A program made the translations under genes and the position numbers. This document shows, in pieces, positions 12,001 through 24,755 of a DNA stretch of 64,000 nucleotides. The DNA comes from Trema orientale (lineage: Eukaryota > Streptophyta > Magnoliopsida > Rosales > Cannabaceae). The stretch spans positions 62,001-126,000 of the forward strand of contig JXTC01000132.1 of NCBI GenBank assembly GCA_002914845.1. The letters are read 5' to 3'. The first letter of the stretch is position 1. Each line of letters opens with the position of its first letter. Below the pieces are notes generated by a model, which did not search any database, was not told the origin of the DNA, and was given only the letters and a program-made list of their open reading frames with translations.

Positions 12001-13015
12001 TCCTCAGCAGTAGGCCTTCCAAAACTTTACCAACCAAATTAATAATAAGAATCCCAAAAGCACAACTTACCACTTTAAGTCTTTACAGAAAAAAAAATAG
12101 TGACATATATCCTCTCCTAGGTTCAGGTGACTTTCTAAATCCAATTCCTAGGTTCAGTTGTACGCATCACCCTGAAGCAGCAATCTATAAACAAATATCC
12201 TAATTCCTATATGAATATTCTCATCTGCTATTGCCTTAACTCTTTTCGAAGACTTCCATGTCATGCCCAAATTCTCAACCTAAAAACATAATAAAATCGT
12301 GGATCACTCCACATCCAAAAGTTATATTAACAATAACTTTAAATCAGTTTTTAATAAGACACTCAAAGCAAGCTTCCACCAACCCATTGACATGCAATTA
12401 TACACAAATCTGTATTTGGTTTTATTACATTTTAGCTACATGTAAGCATATCCTATTGCCCTTTTGACTTCTACAGCTCTTTCCTTGGCTGTTCCGTTAT
12501 CAGAACAGTAAAGCAGTATCACATTTGTTATTCAACATACTGAATAAAAAACCGTATCCTTTGTCATTGAATCACCAGACACCACTTGCTCAAATTATTA
12601 CAACAAACTATATACCCCTTTTTACAAACAAATCACCAACTCATAAGTAAGTTAGTATATTAACTAGATGAAAATATTTATCATTAATGACACAGTTAAA
12701 AATATCCGAAAAAAAAAAAAAAAGAATTTCTCGTTGTGGGGAACATAAAACCCATAAGTATATAATACCCAATAATGATATGAACCCAAATGGTGAAATA
12801 AGCTTGTAATTAAGTTCAATAAGGCTAAAAGGGTCTCAAAGAACATTAAATCTATGAAACCCAGCAAAGATTACCAGACTTAACAATTCGGATATTAACC
12901 GATCTTGCAAAATCATATAATATACGATTCATCGAATGCACTAATTAACAAATATATGTATAATTGGGAAGAAATGAAAAGCTGTTACTTGCCTGCCCAA
13001 ACCGAAGAGACTCAT
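7047..13015 (-). CDS. MOB1A: MOB1 kinase-activator-like protein, seven exons
   Basis: MOB1 is the adaptor that binds and activates NDR/LATS-type kinases in the Hippo pathway; in plants it acts in growth, cell division and pollen development. Minus-strand exons: 13015-12993, 11510-11462, 10713-10605, 10366-10273, 9590-9457, 9264-9101 and 7121-7047. They sum to 648 nt, i.e. 215 codons plus TAA, which is the normal plant length. The zinc ligands fall at C79, C84, H161 and H166, the classic MOB positions. The protein begins MSLFGLGR and ends ESIVVPY. All introns are GT-AG except intron 1, where only a GC donor (AG|GCAAGT at 12994-12987) keeps the frame; the GT four bases further on would give a stop within eight codons. 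Intron 6 (1,979 bp) holds a MITE-like element, a minisatellite and (GA)n repeats. The gene looks intact; A versus B paralogue is not resolvable here. Confidence 0.96.
7372..8251. mobile_element. MITE-like element in MOB1 intron 6
   Basis: The left end reads GGGCTATTTGGTATGGG and the right end, reverse-complemented, reads GGGGCTGTTTGGTATGGG, giving imperfect 17-18-bp terminal inverted repeats of the kind seen in PIF/Harbinger-like or hAT-like MITEs. TTA follows the right end, as expected for a PIF target, but no matching TTA precedes the left end. Most of the interior is a tandem minisatellite. No coding capacity. Confidence 0.6.
7690..8080. repeat. Minisatellite, ~48-bp unit, about 8 copies
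   Basis: Repeated unit with core TTATGTGTTATTTTCT, then AAAATCGTGTACTTCTTTA and a GTATACG-like end. About eight copies follow one another with scattered substitutions. It lies inside the MITE-like element of MOB1 intron 6, so it is transcribed as intron sequence. Confidence 0.85.
8889..9135. repeat. Triplicated exon-6 edge within (GA)n microsatellites
   Basis: A ~42-bp segment covering the last codons of MOB1 exon 6 and its 5' splice site occurs at 9093-9134 (the genuine exon end), again at 9011-9052 with one coding-sequence difference, and in part at 8924-8954, where the donor part is lost around an N at 8928. The copies are separated by (GA)n runs and a short CA-rich stretch. The second copy retains a donor identical to the genuine one (GTAAGT on the minus strand). 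Confidence 0.9.
10800..11220. other. Possible LTR-derived sequence in MOB1 intron 2
   Basis: The stretch has a TATA-like CTATAAATAGGGC at about 11001, followed by repeated ATGAATTATTAAATT and then CT-rich (TCTCTCTTGATTCTC) repeats. This resembles the promoter and leader of a small LTR element or solo LTR. I could not fix both ends or a target duplication, so this remains a suggestion. Confidence 0.3.
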
Positions 13016-13781
13016 GGCTTGAAGGCGAGTAGAAAGGGTCTGATGAGGGTTATTAAATATTTTTATTTTTTTTTTTTTCAGGTTTTTTTTTTTTTTTTGA
13101 GGGAATTTTTTCAGGTTCTTTTGGGTGGGAGAGGAAAGAACGGAACCCTTCTTATTAATTTGTAATTTTACCCAAGGAACAATAATTTACACTGTACCTC
13201 TCAAACTTATATGTATTATATGCCTCCAAAGAGAACCATTTGCATGTATCTATGTCCCAAAAGAGTGTTTAAAAAAAAAAAAAAAAACACCCCAAAAGAG
13301 GTTATCCGAAAAATGAAATACCAAAACAGGGAAAATAGAAGAGCAATGATTGGCTGTTGTGTGTATATTAAATTAGTGGAAACCAAACCAAACTCAAGTT
13401 TTGATTTTTTTCGGTTTTGATTTGATCGATCGATTTTTCAATTTTCTTGCTCACTCCTATCAGAATATATATGGTATACTCAATCAAATGAGTTTGTTGG
13501 TTTTTCTTTAATTTAATTAATATTAACTAAATTCACAAATATATCGCATTTTTTAAGACATATAAAGTTACTTAAAAAAATGTTAAATATGTATAATATA
13601 CTTAAAAAGGCTTAATTGTGAAAAAAAAAATCCTAAGTGTGGTCTTTCTATAATTTTAATTTTTTTGACATGTGTAAAATTATACTTTTGTATTTGTAAT
13701 CTCTACAAAAATCTACCCTCTATGTAAAAATTGACCAAAAATTTCATCAGTTAATGGAATCCAAATTGATGATATATTATC
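13016..13781. other. MOB1 upstream region
   Basis: This should contain the MOB1 promoter and 5' leader. It holds poly-T tracts (13068-13100), an A tract near 13270, and a CGGTTTTGATTTG-rich stretch at 13375-13460. No clear TATA box, ORF or transposon end was recognised. Confidence 0.4.
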
Positions 13782-14615
13782 GGCTTATTTGGGTCATTAG
13801 TCTCTAATCTTTAGGTCTTTTGGCATATTGGTCTCCAACCTTTAGTTTTTAGCATATTAGTCCCCAAACTTATAATTTATGTGCAACAATAGTCATCCAA
13901 CCAAATTCTGCTAGTTTCTCTGTTAAAATGTCATGTGATAAGCACATGACTCATTTTAGAACATTATTTTATTTTTTCCTTAAATTTCAATTCAAGAAAA
14001 AATAAGATAAAAAATAGAAAGAAAAAAAGAATATCTTTCCTTCTTCCCTCTACGACTATCCCTCTTCATTTCCTTTATTTTCATAAAGATAATAAAGAAA
14101 CCCAACACAAAACTAGTGAAGACAAACCTATGACCCAGATCAATTAAATTGAAAGTATACACAGGACTTTCAAATCAATGAAAACAAAGCACAAATTAAC
14201 CCAAATCAAGAAGTTGAGTTTCTTGGCTCTCTCGGCACAACCCAAGATTCTAAATCAGATGGGGCATGGCTGCCATTTTGGGAACTGAAGATAGTAGAGA
14301 GTCAGAGGTAGGATGAAAAGAGACGAAGTGCAAGATTGAGAAGGGAAAGTGAATCCTTTTTCTCATTTCATTATTTATTTTTTAATGATTTTTGTTTTTT
14401 ATTTTATTTTAAATTAAAAATATTATTTTTTTAATGTTCTAAAATGAGTCATATTCTTATCATTTGACATTTTAACAGATAAACTAATATAGTTTGGTCT
14501 GAGGACTATTGCTACACATAAATTATAAGTTTGGGGACTAATATGCTAAAAAATAAAGTCTGAGGACCAATATGCCAAAAGACCCAAAGATTAGGGACTA
14601 ATATGCAAACAAGCC
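13782..14615. mobile_element. Long-TIR non-autonomous element, MULE-like
   Basis: The outer ~190 bp at each end are inverted copies of each other: the left arm begins GGCTTATTTGGGTCATTAGT, the right arm (reverse-complemented) begins GGCTTGTTTGCATATTAGTC, and they stay alignable to an internal GTTCTAAAATGAGTCA block. Flanks carry a near-perfect 9-bp target duplication, TATATTATC at 13773-13781 and TATATTATT at 14616-14624. Long TIRs and a 9-bp duplication fit Mutator-like elements. The ~450-bp interior is non-coding. Confidence 0.85.
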
Positions 14616-15231
14616 TATATTATTTTATTGATAAATACTTAAAATTTAGACAATAGTTAGCACAAATAATCTAATTTGGAAACAAAAAAAGGATATTTGC
14701 AAAATTATAAATGTAGTGATATAATTTTGCACAATCCAACAAATAGAATTAAAACTTCAGAAACGCCATATTTCAAAGTATTGTTTTCGCAATTAACCTA
14801 TATAAATATATAGAATTTTTATTAAGCTTTTTATGAAAACTCTAAAAGTCCAAAGTTTCAGAATGGGTTGATTTTTTAAAAGAATTCATGATTTATTTAG
14901 AAAAGTACTATTTTTAAATTTTATTTTGAAAATACGACTTTTAAAAAAATATATAGAAAGTACCACATTTTCTTCAAATTAAAAGATACTTAAAGTAACA
15001 ATTTGAGTTATTTGGAATAACCAATTGAGTTATTTGTGGTAACTAGACTCATGTAACTTGACAAGTTACCTGAAGTACCTCTTCAATTGGTATGGAATGG
15101 TAATTTTTTTTTAACAATTTTAAAAAATGATATTTTAAAAATTAAGATTTTTTTTCTAATTTTTTTATTGTTGAAATTTTATTATATAAAATCAAATTTC
15201 CTCAATTTTATTCAGTCAGTTTAAGTTTATT
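14616..15231. other. AT-rich spacer between two transposons
   Basis: No ORF, repeat unit or RNA gene could be supported. It ends at the ATGTT target duplication of the Tat element (15232-15236). Confidence 0.5.
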
Positions 15232-15236
15232 ATGTT

Positions 15237-15687
15237 TGCTCAAAAGAATGATGCTTTTTCTACAAAAGAAAAATTAAGCATAATAATGGTTAATTATAAT
15301 AAGTTTTATGGTCCATAGTCTAGCACCACACGTTAGACAGTTAGGATTCCATTAGATTAGTATACTGAAATTTAAATTGTTGAGTTTAACATGAAGGGTT
15401 GTATAAAAAACGGTCGCATTACACAACCCATCTTAATAAATAACTCAGCATCATGGATCTATGGGAATTTAAAATACTAGGAATAACATGGAAGATTGTA
15501 AATAGTGCAGTCACGTTATACAACTCAGCGTACTAAAACAACTTACCTCCATAGGTCTGCGAGTATTTAAATTACAGAATTTAAATATTAGTAGTTATAT
15601 TAGCATAATGTAGAGTTTGTTAGCACCCTGCAGAAATATTCAGAGCAATAGAAAATAGCGGGATGAGTAGCTCAGTATTCCAAAATC

Positions 15688-15718
<31 letters not shown>

Positions 15719-16508
15719 TAATGATATAATTATAATAATATATGATATATAATATATAATATAATATGTAATTATATATAGAATATGGACAAAGTAGAAG
15801 GTTTAAAAGAAGAAATGCTTTTTTAACTAAAAGATTAGAGAGAAATGATTAATGAACTTTCTTGTATTGTGAAATTTGTTGAATAATGGTGATGGTTAGG
15901 TATAGTGAGATAGGCATTGGATAAAAATAAAGAAAAATAGGATAACTGAAATTATGTATTAGTTAATGAAAGAAAAGAATTAAGAAGGGAGAAAATAATG
16001 CTAAGATGGTAGATGAGTGAGAAATGATGTATTAGTTAATGAAAGAAAAGAATTAAGAAGGGAGAAAATAATACTAAGATGGTAGATGAGAGTGAGAGAG
16101 AGAGAAGATAGTATCTTTGCTACATGTAAATTGTGTTTCTGTACAAACATTGAGCCCATATATATAGGCATAAGAAAGTTATTATTTGCCTAAGATATTT
16201 AGAATCTAGTTGTGGCAATCAAAGCGAAGGTAATGGCAAATGTTAGATAGCTTCCAATAAGAAATTGTCATATGTCCTCTTTAATGACATGGCTTGTGGC
16301 ATAAACTCTTGATAATGTGGCATGAACTTGACAATCTTCTAATAAGAAATTGACACTTGTCTTGGAATTTTAAGATCCTCCTTTATCCAGTGCAATTTTG
16401 GCACGCCATGCTTTCTTAACTGATCCCATATTGTATGATTATCACATTTTTGTGACTTAATATTTTCGTTACTGACTAATTATTAGAATTTTATCACACT
16501 CCAAAACA
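15237..16508 (-). repeat. Left LTR (3' LTR) of the Tat element
   Basis: Homologous along its length to 31439-32648. It starts TG and ends CA on the plus strand. Compared with the right copy it has an (ATA)n run at about 15693 and an extra 72-bp tandem duplication at about 15954-16093. Many scattered substitutions indicate an old insertion. Confidence 0.85.
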
Positions 16509-17543
16509 TGAAGTCCTCTGAACTATAGTGAATTTGAACATTCATTAGAGCTCATTAAAGTGAGTTTTTCTCAATATGATCTTCAAGCATGTCTCAGAAT
16601 CACCAAATTTATGGAGAGAGAATTCCTTCTCCTGGGTGAATATCTAGGAGGAGCTGAGGTATTATTACCTTATAGGTACATTCCAACTAGGTTGGCACTC
16701 ACCTATAAGATAATCCAATATCTTTCAAATCCAAGAGGAATGGCTGATACGAACTGTAGGCAAGCTTGGAATAACAGGTTGCTAGCTTTAATCGGATTCC
16801 ATATAGTCATGCCGAAACATTTCTATTGGATTAACCTAACCTAAACAACGCCTCTTTAAAACCTTAATAGAGCAAAAGTCAATAGGAAAAATCTCTAGAA
16901 AGGAAAAAGAGTATGTCGCATGTGAGCAATGAGCTTTACTGTCGTTGAGAGACCCTTTTGAAATAAGTGAACTTATAAAACTTTAATGTCAAAGAATTAT
17001 TAAGCTCCAATTCTTGGTTCTTAAACTCCAACATGTATGTGAGTCACATGAATGAAGAGAAAATAGTCCTCTTGCCAAAGAGAAACAAAGCAAGATATTA
17101 GGTCAAGAAAAGAATAAAAACTAATGAAAATTTAATGTATTCCCTAATATTTATTAGATTAAATGATAAGTAATTGATAGATTTTTTTTTTTTAAAATTA
17201 TCATACCCAAGATATTTAAATTGGGGTACATGCCTAATTATATGTCCAGAGTAGAGTGTGCATTAAATTATATTTTCGAACTGGGGTGTGTGCCCAATTA
17301 TATATGTAGACTGGGGAATGTGCCTAATTCAAATTGAAGAATATTGGGTATAACCAGAGATGATTTAATACTAACTATTTATTTATATTATGAATATTTC
17401 ATCAATGATAGTTTCTAAATATAGACATGTCTAGCAAACTATATGAAGTATTTCTTAATGAACTTTAGGTTGGTAGGTGTAGATAGTGTACCTATTTCCA
17501 GGTATCGAAGACTGCAATATCCACTGGATTTGAAATCTGCGAT
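16509..17543. other. Non-coding internal segment of the Tat element
   Basis: Lies between the Tat 3' LTR and the copia LTR. A 95-codon open frame at 16560-16844 (plus) matches no family I recognise. At 17200-17330 there are three imperfect repeats containing GGGGYRYRTGCCYAATTATAT. Probably the untranslated 3' end of the Tat element. Confidence 0.4.
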
Positions 17544-19341
17544 TGCTGGTATATAGGACCTAACACTTAAGAAAAATTATATATGCATGTAAACTATGGA
17601 AAACACATTATCACATCATGAACACAGCGGAAAAGTTAGCAGATTTAGGTTTTAAAATTTTCATGAAAATAATTTTCATAATCATAGAACATGTATATAT
17701 TAATTACAGGATCATGTGTAGCATAAATCAAATCTAGATGCATAAACCCTAGAGATGAGATTAGGGTTTACCTCTTGTAGCGTGCTCCTCCTTGATCTCC
17801 TTGTTGATGGTGATTAAATCTCCAATCCGAGATCTTCTTATCTGTGCTCCTGCTCTTGGTTGATGAGATGAGTGGGCACCAAGTTGAATCCTTTGTTGGA
17901 GAACGATCAAGAACACCTTCTTGATCTTTTGGAACACCGGGACATAAGATAAGACTATGAGATTGCAGGGAACTTTTTCTCTCTCACTTTTTCTCAAGTT
18001 GGCGCAGAGCACCTCTTTTTATCCCTCTATTTCACATGTAGCTCTCCTAGAGTTACTGTACAGTTTTTTCTCTCATATATCTTATATATATGGCCTAAAA
18101 CTGCTAATCCCAGTCCAACTAGGATTGGGCTTGTTCTCTAATTTGGGCTTTGGGTGTTTTTTTATAAATATGTCGAACTCATATAACTTATTTATAAAAA
18201 TATCAACTTCTGTGTAGAATCATTATTTTATACAGTTTCATAAAACTAATTTTACAAATACCACCAACCAATTAATGAGCTTTGTTGAGCTAGACAAGGG
18301 ACCTAATGGATCCAAATAATCTAAGCTCTAATAGTATAATAAATACATAATAACTCTTATTATAGTATTTATATAAATACTATTAATAAAAGGGACACTC
18401 CACTAAAGGCCCAATACTGTACTCTTAAATTAAATGTCATACCTTTTATAGAGATTTAATCAACTAACCTTGATTAACCAATCCATCTAGCATATTCTAT
18501 ACCACATATAGAATCCCTATACAATGCGGTAGTTCAATATGTGAAATTATTGTAATACCCCTCCAACATATATTTACCTTTAAGTTATCATCTTTCTATT
18601 AAGAAATAATATTGTCGATAATTTTGTTCTCAATGGCCATTTAGAAAAAATTATCAACCAGTTTACAAAGTGAATACTAAGATCTTAGATTTAATTATTC
18701 CAAGAATCTTGAAAGACCTTAAAGTGACATTAATGTATAGTGTCCTTAACTATTTGGTGTTCCCATCAATTCATAAGCCATAACCTCCAATATGCCAGAA
18801 TTCGCCTCTAATTTCACAGAGACTAATCTTTTAACAAATTAAAAGGCTACAACTCATGAAAGCAAGTCCAGTCAAATATCAAGGATTAAGATCTACATGC
18901 TAAGAGTTAGTTTGTAATATAACAATGAGTTACGGCACTCCAATTCTTTATATTACCTGGTCCAGTTCAATACACATAACTTATTTATCTTGTACTAGTG
19001 TTTCTATCAGAAGTCAAACACTTCAATGATTTGAGACACATCATTCCCATTGAGATAGATAAACACTACAATCTTTAGTAAATAAAGTATTCCATTTTTA
19101 TTTTACAGATTGTGAACTAATTAATTTAGACTTAGATAAAGAAGCAAGTCTCCCCATAATTAATACTTAATCATGTTTGTTTCTTTATACACAAATAAAG
19201 TCATAGAATCTTTTTCAGATAAATAAACTATTCAATTGAGACAGTTTAATCTAGCAAATATCATAATTGCATATAAGAGAAAGTTGTTTACACTAAAAAG
19301 GTAAAATTAGAAATCTACTTTTTAGGGTAAATCTCCCAACA
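17544..19341 (-). repeat. 3' LTR of the copia element (1.8 kb)
   Basis: Complete LTR bounded by TG and CA; on the element's strand it begins TGTTGGGAG. It aligns with 25064-26645 over most of its length, with many differences that are mostly transitions, consistent with methylation decay of an old copy. The polypurine tract adjoins it at 19342-19356. Confidence 0.85.
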
Positions 19342-19356
19342 ATCTCTCACTTGTCC
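19342..19356 (-). other. Copia polypurine tract
   Basis: On the minus strand this reads GGACAAGTGAGAGATTG directly before the LTR start TGTTGGG, the usual priming site for plus-strand synthesis in copia elements. Confidence 0.7.
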
Positions 19357-19461
19357 AAAAAGCAGTAACGGAAACTGAACATACTAAAAAGCCCAAAAAT
19401 GTTCCAAATGACCGAAATTAATAAAAACAAAAACTAAGTGTTCAACTAACAACTTAAATGA

Positions 19462-20944
19462 CTAAGAAAAGTAATGAAGGTCATAAGCTCTCTCTTCATC
19501 ATTTTCTTGATGGACTTCTCTCTTATCCTCCAGAAAGTCTCCACTTTTGCTGATGAAGGTAGTATTGGCAGATTGTCTATAGAGGAGGTAGCCATTCTCT
19601 CCCTCTGGAAAGCCAAGCAGAAAATATTTTTCTGAATTCTTGTCAACTTCGTCTCCCACTTTCTTGCACGAGTATACTTCGTAACCCCATACCTTTAGAT
19701 GCTCTAAGCTCTCTATATAGCCCATCCACATCTGAAAAGGTGTCAAAGTAACTTTATCTGATGGAGTGAAGTTGAGAATGTACGAAGCCGTCTTCAAAGC
19801 ATAATCCCAATACCTTTTCGATAGCAGCGACTCTTTGTACATTAGCTCTATAGTATGCTTGAGTCTGATGATGTACCTCTCAGTAGCTCCTATACGACTA
19901 TGCTCATAGATAGTTACATATTCATAGGGAATAGCAAGATCAGCTAGTATTGGTCTCAGCAAGTCACGTAGAGAATCAATATCTCTATATTAAGCTTCAA
20001 TCTTGAACTTCTTGACCTTGGTGTCGTGTTGCATCCGCACCTTTCTGTTGAACTGATGGAAAGCATCTAAGACTTAATCGTATTTCTTCAAAAGATTTAC
20101 TTGACCGAAGTCTGAATATTCATAAAAAAAAGTGACAAACAACGAATGCTTGTTATAGGAAACTACCTCTATAGGTTCACAGATATGCACATGTACGCAC
20201 TCCAAACATGCCTCAGCTTTCTCATAACGAGTGACAAGATGACGCTTGTACTTTATAGGCTTCTTGCAATCTTTGCAGTCTATATCGTTACTAATATCTA
20301 CTTTATGTAAGTGACCCAGCTCCATAAGCCTATGAATTTCTGAACATGGTATGTGTCTGAGTTGCTTGTGTCAATCGATGGTATTGCGCTCCTTCCTAAT
20401 ATCTTTCACCATCTCTTGGAGTTTACTAATACTCATCATTGAAGATGATGTACTTTATGGCCTCGGAAACAGAACATAAAGTCCATTCTGTATTTCTCCC
20501 ATACAGTACAATAGATTGTTATAGAAGATGTGCACCTTCTTGTCAAATACCAAGCGGTAGCCTTTTTATATATCTTTGATACTGAGAGAGCATTGATACT
20601 AAACTCCAGTGCGTAGTAGTAATATTTCACGATATGGAGCTATCATTGATTTTCAGATAAGCATTGCCCATGCCTTTAACTCGAACTCTTTGATTGTCTC
20701 TAACTTTCACATGACGACCAACGTCAGTTAATTAATTTGGTTCAATGAACCACTTCTTGTCGTTACAGACATTAACATTAGTTCTTGTGTCCACTAGCCA
20801 GAGATCTCGCATATCCTTAGTTGAGAGAGATTTTCTTGGCCTTCTAGACGATCTAACTACTTGAGAAGATCCTAACCTCTTTTCAGTAGAGGTATCCTCA
20901 AGTTGATTATCATTCAATCTTATTGAATGCTGTGATGTCTCCAT
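19462..20944 (-). pseudogene. Copia protease-integrase remnant
   Basis: The 20944-20732 piece ends with WLVDTRTNVNVCND, the copia aspartic-protease active-site block, with DTR in place of the catalytic DTG (about 20791-20783). 20325-20074 resembles the GAG-pre-integrase and early integrase, without clear catalytic residues. The 19962-19462 piece is the late integrase core and C-terminal part (EHSRIGATERYI, YWDYALKTASYILN, KVWGYEV, FLLGFPEGENGYLLY). Stops and frame changes separate the pieces. The coding trace ends about 120 bp before the LTR, so the RT/RNase H part has been lost. No activity is possible. Confidence 0.8.
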
Positions 20945-20999
20945 AGATGTCCTTATTCTATTTCATGTATAGTATTCTCTTGTCTCTTTCCTCTTTCTA

Positions 21000-23900
21000 G
21001 AAATCTTATCCATCTTATGAAAAAGTATTTCTTCAAAAACTACAAAATGATAAAATTCCCAATTAGACAAAAGTCATAAATCCAATTCATAATCGAATTT
21101 AACGAATTCAATTCACAAATAAATTCTGTTAGTTTAATTCTCAATTAAATATATAGGGAAAAAATAATCGAATACAAATATCTTTGTTTCAATTTAATTT
21201 TGTAGTAAGATAATAAATGCCTCAATAAGGGTGTTCATTATCTTGAGTTAGATAATAAATACCTCAATAAGGGTATTAATTATCAGGAATAAACTTTGAC
21301 AAAATCACCAACTCTTGTGATTTTCAAATCAAAGTAACTGATTTAAAATCAGCAGACAATTCGTACAAGATATTGTAGTACACATAGAGTAAATTAAGAA
21401 ACATAAATATAATGACATATAATCAAACAAGAAGATTATGTATTATGCTCTTATTGGTCATTTGGAAACTAAGGATAAACTATGGACAAGTATGCAAATT
21501 ATGATCCTTCCAGTACTCAACTAAGTTTGCTAGTCTATCTGAATATAAAAGAATTTAAAATACTTAACATTAAATCTATCAAGATAAAATGTTTGTGAAG
21601 AATTCCTAAAACTGTTACAAATATTTAAGGTATTTTGACCTGCCATAGATTACAAGTTACCTACGGGTAATCATGTGATCTACTAATCGAATGTTAACAA
21701 TTCACTTTAGACAAAAAGATAAATATCTCATATTCCAGTTTGCTAATTACCCTGCTTATCGGTTCATAGAATTATTAACATAGCTCCTACGGGAGTTTAA
21801 TAGCATCCTATGTTGAGTGTGTAACCATCATTTCACTTTACAAGCTTTCTTATACAATACAGTCTCCTACAGGAGATCAGTACATAAAGTCCAATCGCAA
21901 ATTTATCCTAAGAGATTCAATACCAGTAATACCCAGATGAAAACCTTCCTATGGGAGCTCAGTAAGATTCCGAGGCTAGGCACATCTTTAGAACTATTGA
22001 ACCAATGATGGAAACCATAGATATCTCATACCCGCTCTCACTCAATCCTTTTAAAATTATAGAGATTCCTGATTTGATCCAGTTATCTAACTTACTTAGT
22101 AACCACAAAATCAATTATATATATCCAATTATGCGACTTAGAGAGAATGAGCTAATTTAAGACATTATAACATACTATTCTAGACATGGTGCTATGATCG
22201 AATAATTATTGTCTAAAGCCAAAGTGCTAACACTATATTATACATCTCATGTATATAAAAGTAGACAATAAAAGTATGAAAGACATAACGATCAAATAAG
22301 AAGGTCTGTGGAATATAAATCATTCAAGCAAAACTTTTTCAGAAGAAAATTCAATTATTTGATCAACAATCTTTCAACCAAAGATAAACAATTGAAAATG
22401 GTATTTAAACCAAGTCCTGTATAAAACATTTGTTTAGAAAAATCTAACTAAGAAACTTTAACCGCTAAATTATTCAACCAATAATTTTAAAGATTCTTAG
22501 TAGTAGAATTTATTCAAATTCAATTCCAAATACATTTAGAAAAATAAGAAAATAGTTATAAAAATATTTTTACAAATAATTATAAATGCAAGTAATGAAT
22601 ATAAACAACTTTATATACATTCATTAATTTTCTCAAAATTAATTATTTCAAAACTAAAGAATGCTTTAAATAATTTTGGATAAAAATTTAATCAAAAAAT
22701 TAAAATCCTCCCACTCAATATGACAGTCATATCGAATGTATTTTGTAAAAACATAATTATCTCATAATTATCAAAATGCCTTAAAACACATAAAATATCA
22801 TCATAATTATCTCATAATTATCAATATTTTATGTCATGTACCACCGCATAAAATATTATCATAATTATCACATAATTAAAATATTTTATTAATCAAAATT
22901 AAAACATTTTAATCTCATTAAAATCAAGCTCCAATTTCTTTGGAAATCATGAAAACAAATAATTATTCTTATATTATTATTATTCTTTTAATTAATATAA
23001 TTAATCTCATTAATTAATATTAATTATTAATTATTAATCATATTAATAATTATTAAATAATAAAAATTAATCACATTAATAATTATTAAATAATAATTCA
23101 AAAATTAATTAAATTTAATAATTAATATTTTCTAATAAAATATATTATTCTATATGTAAGAATTAAGTTCATAACTAATTCTTGTCTGAATTTAAAAACC
23201 TCAAATATTTTTAAATTGTTGACTTATTAGGATAATTTAAATAATTAGAGAATAAATCACATTTATTATCTAATTATTAATTAATTAAAAATTTAGTTAA
23301 TTTATCTAATCTTATCTTAATCTCATTAAGATACTATCTTAAATGTATTAAGGTCTAAAAGATAATAAAAGATAAATATTTTTAATTATAGAAATCTTAT
23401 TTTTATAACTGTATTTACAAAAGATTAATTGTAATATTCTAAATTAAGAAATAATTAGAACTCTTTTAATTAATCCTAATTAATTAGAAACTTATAATTC
23501 ATATAATGTTCTAATTTATCTAGTTTGTATATCTAATTATAATCAAATAATTCTAATAATTAAATAAAGATCATATCTAAATTTGATTGTAATAGAAATC
23601 TAATTATTATTAAATTTCTATGATTAATTAAAATTATTTAATTATAAAGCATATAACTTTCTAGTTAATTAATCATATTAATTAATTAACTAATTAATCT
23701 CATTAATCAGTAGAGTTACTAATCAAATTAGTTATCTCTAACAATATTCTAATTACTATGACTAGAATAGTTTTTAGATAAATAGTTATTACAATTAACT
23801 ATTGAATATTAATTTAATTAAATTCAAATTTTTTCTATCCTAATTAATCTCATTAATTACGAATTTGAATAATCTATGGATAATAATTATTTAAATCTAA

Positions 23901-24340
23901 TCTGATTAGATTTAATTTCGAATTTAAATTCAAAACTATATCCTAATTTAAATCAAAATTTAAATTAAGAAAATTATTCAAATTTAAACTATCTTGATTT
24001 ATGGATAATTATCTAATCATATTTAATCACATTAAATATCAAATTAATTTGAATAGTTGTTATCTATTTAAATTCAAAATTTAACGATAATATAAGAAAT
24101 CTTATCTATTTCAAAAATAGTAGAAATCCTATTCAAATTTAAATTAACTATTAGATAATATCCTATTTATTTAATTAATTCAAATTTAACATTATCCTAT
24201 AATAAATCGAATTTAAAATGAGATAACTCAAAAATAGATAACTATCCTAATCTCATTTGAATAGTTTCCTATTTCAAAATTTAAATTCAAATTAAACAAT
24301 TATCTAATTAATTAAAAATAATTAATTTAGAAATTAGTGG
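21000..24340. other. AT-rich non-coding interior of the copia element
   Basis: Roughly 3.3 kb that should contain gag in a complete element, but no coding trace is visible. The part 22480-24330 is extremely AT-rich, with recurring TTAATTAATCTCATTAAT-like words. A short duplicated motif (AATACCTCAATAAGGGT) lies near 21210-21270. Confidence 0.5.
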
Positions 24341-24344
24341 TAGT

Positions 24345-24755
24345 GGCGGAAACACGACTACCATCAGCCTACGGGCTGTCACTGCCCAAGGAGGGCGGCC
24401 AGAAACGGAGCTACGAGTAGTAACGAGACGCGTGTTTGCGCAGCATGGGCCGCGAGCGGGAGGTATGCTGGCCATGTAGGTGGGCCGCGTGCATGGCACC
24501 AAGTGCTACACGAAGGCCACCCATAGGCACAGAAGCCCGCGCCCTGGCACAGCAGCAGCCGCACCATAGGCGTGCGCTAAGCACGCATGCTGGGCATAGT
24601 GGCCGCGCGCATGGCATGCAGGCTGTGCACAAGCGTAGCGCGACCCGCGAATAGGTGCTGCACGGGCCGCGTGCTTGCCACGCGTTGGTGGGCCTGGCGT
24701 ATTAGCCATGCACGCAGGCAGCCTTGTGCACAGGGCTAGGGCAGGTCGGAATTCT
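24345..24755. other. GC-rich island inside the copia element
   Basis: About 400 bp of strongly GC-rich sequence abruptly follows the AT-rich stretch. It is full of CGCGTG/GCATGC words such as GGCCGCGTGCATGGCA and GGCCGCGCGCATGGCATGC. Overlapping open frames on both strands (up to 73 codons) are a by-product of the composition and show no recognisable domain. Confidence 0.7.

Noticed and set aside
24308..24709. Overlapping Cys/Ala/His-rich frames on both strands
   Set aside because: They follow from the GC-rich composition, overlap in several frames, and match no family.
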